A stretch of DNA of 13,979 nucleotides from Dehalococcoidales bacterium. Its GTDB lineage: Bacteria; Chloroflexota; Dehalococcoidia; Dehalococcoidales; RBG-16-60-22. Shown here piece by piece: positions 13,404-13,979 of the stretch. A program made the translations under genes and the position numbers. Position 1 is the stretch's first letter, and every line of letters begins with the position of its first letter. The notes below the pieces were generated by a model. That model did not search any database. It saw only the letters and a program-made list of their open reading frames with translations, and was not told the DNA's origin. The DNA lies in contig DAOWCR010000013.1 of assembly GCA_030639445.1 (NCBI GenBank), positions 1-13,979 on the forward strand, written 5' to 3'.

Positions 13404-13435
13404 CCTCTCCTTATGAAGGAGAGGTGGCGCCTCTC
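13404..13435. repeat. Double hairpin, degenerate palindromic element
   Basis: A 9-bp stem CCTCTCCTT/AAGGAGAGG (13404-13412, 13416-13424, 3-nt loop) is followed by an overlapping stem GAGAGG/CCTCTC (13419-13424, 13430-13435). The same order of a CTCTCCTT hairpin then a GAGGGG-type hairpin occurs at 13716-13775, so this looks like a worn copy of one intergenic repeat family. Confidence 0.5.
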
Positions 13436-13470
13436 TCTGGTCAGTCTCATTGTCCCATACAAGCAGACCA
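13435..13470. repeat. 36-nt direct repeat, copy 2
   Basis: The partner of 12573-12608 (offset 862 bp, three transitions). It lies about 100 bp upstream of the 69-residue membrane protein gene on the minus strand, comparable to the position of copy 1 upstream of the Asp-less receiver gene. Confidence 0.75.
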
Positions 13471-13484
13471 TTAATAAGGTCTAA

Positions 13485-13679
13485 AGGGACAAAAAAAGAG
13501 AGCCAGAGATACACCTTTACCTGACCCAAGAGGGCGATGTGATGATACCCGTGGTCATCGTCACCGGGGCCAGCACCATCAAAAGGAAAAGCCAGAGCTC
13601 AGGCGGACGCACAAACCCAATATACCAAGAGATAGAAGGAACCTATAGTTACCTAGGAAGCACAAGTCTTAATATCTAA
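13485..13679 (+). other. Open frame without clear start, unknown
   Basis: A 64-codon plus-strand frame runs from after a TAA at 13482 to a TAA at 13677, with GTG at 13539 and ATG at 13542 as only plausible starts (AGAGGG lies upstream). The latter yields 45 residues starting MIPVVIVTGASTIKRK. It resembles nothing I know and overlaps the S9-like relic in other frames. It is probably non-coding or a fragment, and is listed so the 13471-13700 stretch is not blank. Confidence 0.15.
13589..13635 (+). pseudogene. Relic of an rpsI (S9) 3' end
   Basis: Codons from 13589 read KPELRRTHK, matching KPGLKRARK near the S9 C-terminus. After a net loss equal to one base (best explained as a 4-nt deletion against rpsI), codons from 13618 read QYTKR followed by TAG, the universal S9 ending. 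Several differences from the rpsI of this window are synonymous (CCC/CCA, TAC/TAT, AAA/AAG, CGC/AGA), as expected of an old coding copy rather than a recent fragment. No S9 sequence is recognisable further upstream. A rival reading is chance similarity plus an unrelated open frame over the same bases. Confidence 0.4.
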
Positions 13680-13701
13680 CAATTCCTCGATTGCTTATTG
13701 A

Positions 13702-13932
13702 CCTCACCCCCTTAATCCCCCTCTCCTTTTAAGGAGAGGGGGAAGAATTTGAAAAGAGGGGCTGACGCCCCTCTTAAACACTCCGCATTCTTCACTCAGG
13801 GCAATAAGATTCAAAGAGAGGTGGGGCCTCCAAATGTATTTATAGGGAGTTTCAGAGGGACGAAGTCCCTCTGACATTAACCTCCCCCTTCCCCTTGCGA
13901 AGGGGAAGGGGGCTAACGGGGGATGGGGTTAG
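13702..13932. repeat. MITE-like palindromic intergenic element
   Basis: The left end (CTCACCCCCTTAATCCCCCT, from 13703) and the reverse complement of the right end (CTAACCCCATCCCCCGTTAG, from 13932) are similar C-rich sequences, so the stretch has imperfect terminal inverted repeats. Inside are four hairpins: 13-bp stem at 13716-13743, 9-bp at 13754-13775, 10-bp at 13852-13874 and 13-bp at 13884-13912. The two inner ones share an AGAGGG...CCCTCT core. No transposase frame is present. C-rich repeats ending in CTAACCCC-like motifs are common between genes in several phyla. It may be one element of about 230 bp or two adjacent ones. Confidence 0.5.
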
Positions 13933-13941
13933 TAAAAATTG

Positions 13942-13979
13942 CTATTTAACCCCGGCCAGCTCCTGGCCAAACGCCAGCA
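13942..13979 (-). CDS. Possible C-terminal end of a minus-strand gene (cut by window)
   Basis: Reading inward from the window edge on the minus strand, one frame gives LAFGQELAGVK followed by TAG at 13942-13944. The composition is that of an ordinary protein tail, and its GC-rich codons resemble the operon. With only eleven codons, no identification is possible, and another frame could be the real one. Confidence 0.3.
   Translation of the reverse strand, partial: LAFGQELAGVK

Noticed and set aside
13954..13968. GGCCAG/CTGGCC hairpin near the window end
   Set aside because: It lies within the possible C-terminal codons of a gene and is too short to interpret.

Overview
The window is almost entirely one long plus-strand ribosomal-protein operon, followed by a short accessory region with minus-strand small genes and repeats. 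The operon holds the 3' part of a spc block (rplN-rplX-rplE-rpsN-rpsH-rplF-rplR-rpsE-rpmD-rplO-secY), then adk-map-infA-rpmJ, the alpha block (rpsM-rpsK-rpsD-rpoA-rplQ), and truA-rplM-rpsI. This order, the zinc-binding forms of S14, S4 and L36, the two-gene adk-map insertion and the GC-rich codon use point to a bacterium outside the Proteobacteria. The SecY and ribosomal-protein style and the GC-rich palindromic intergenic repeats resemble Chloroflexota, perhaps Dehalococcoidia. That placement is inference from memory, not from a search.

Positions 1-11706: twenty-three genes on one strand, joined by overlaps (1 to 20 nt) or short gaps, the longest being 86 nt between secY and adk. No convincing internal promoter was seen, so the block probably makes long polycistronic messages. 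It supplies ribosomal subunit proteins, initiation factor IF-1, the RNA polymerase alpha subunit, the SecY translocon pore, adenylate kinase, methionine aminopeptidase and the tRNA pseudouridine synthase TruA. A strong hairpin at 11716-11764 closes the operon.

Positions 11765-13400: an accessory stretch read on the minus strand. It holds a 30-residue single-span membrane peptide, two tandemly duplicated stand-alone CheY-like receiver proteins, and a 69-residue two-span membrane protein. The two receiver units are colinear without gaps over about 460 bp at an exact 582-bp offset. The downstream copy has lost the phospho-acceptor aspartate (Asp to Gly), while the other keeps it. Both start codons directly abut the same 9-bp inverted repeat.

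Positions 13400-13979: mostly non-coding, with GC-rich hairpins that look like a miniature mobile or palindromic intergenic element, a 36-nt direct repeat shared with the receiver region, and what looks like a frameshifted relic of the 3' end of an rpsI (S9) gene. The last 38 bases may be the C-terminal end of a further minus-strand gene. No tRNA, rRNA, CRISPR array or complete insertion sequence was seen.
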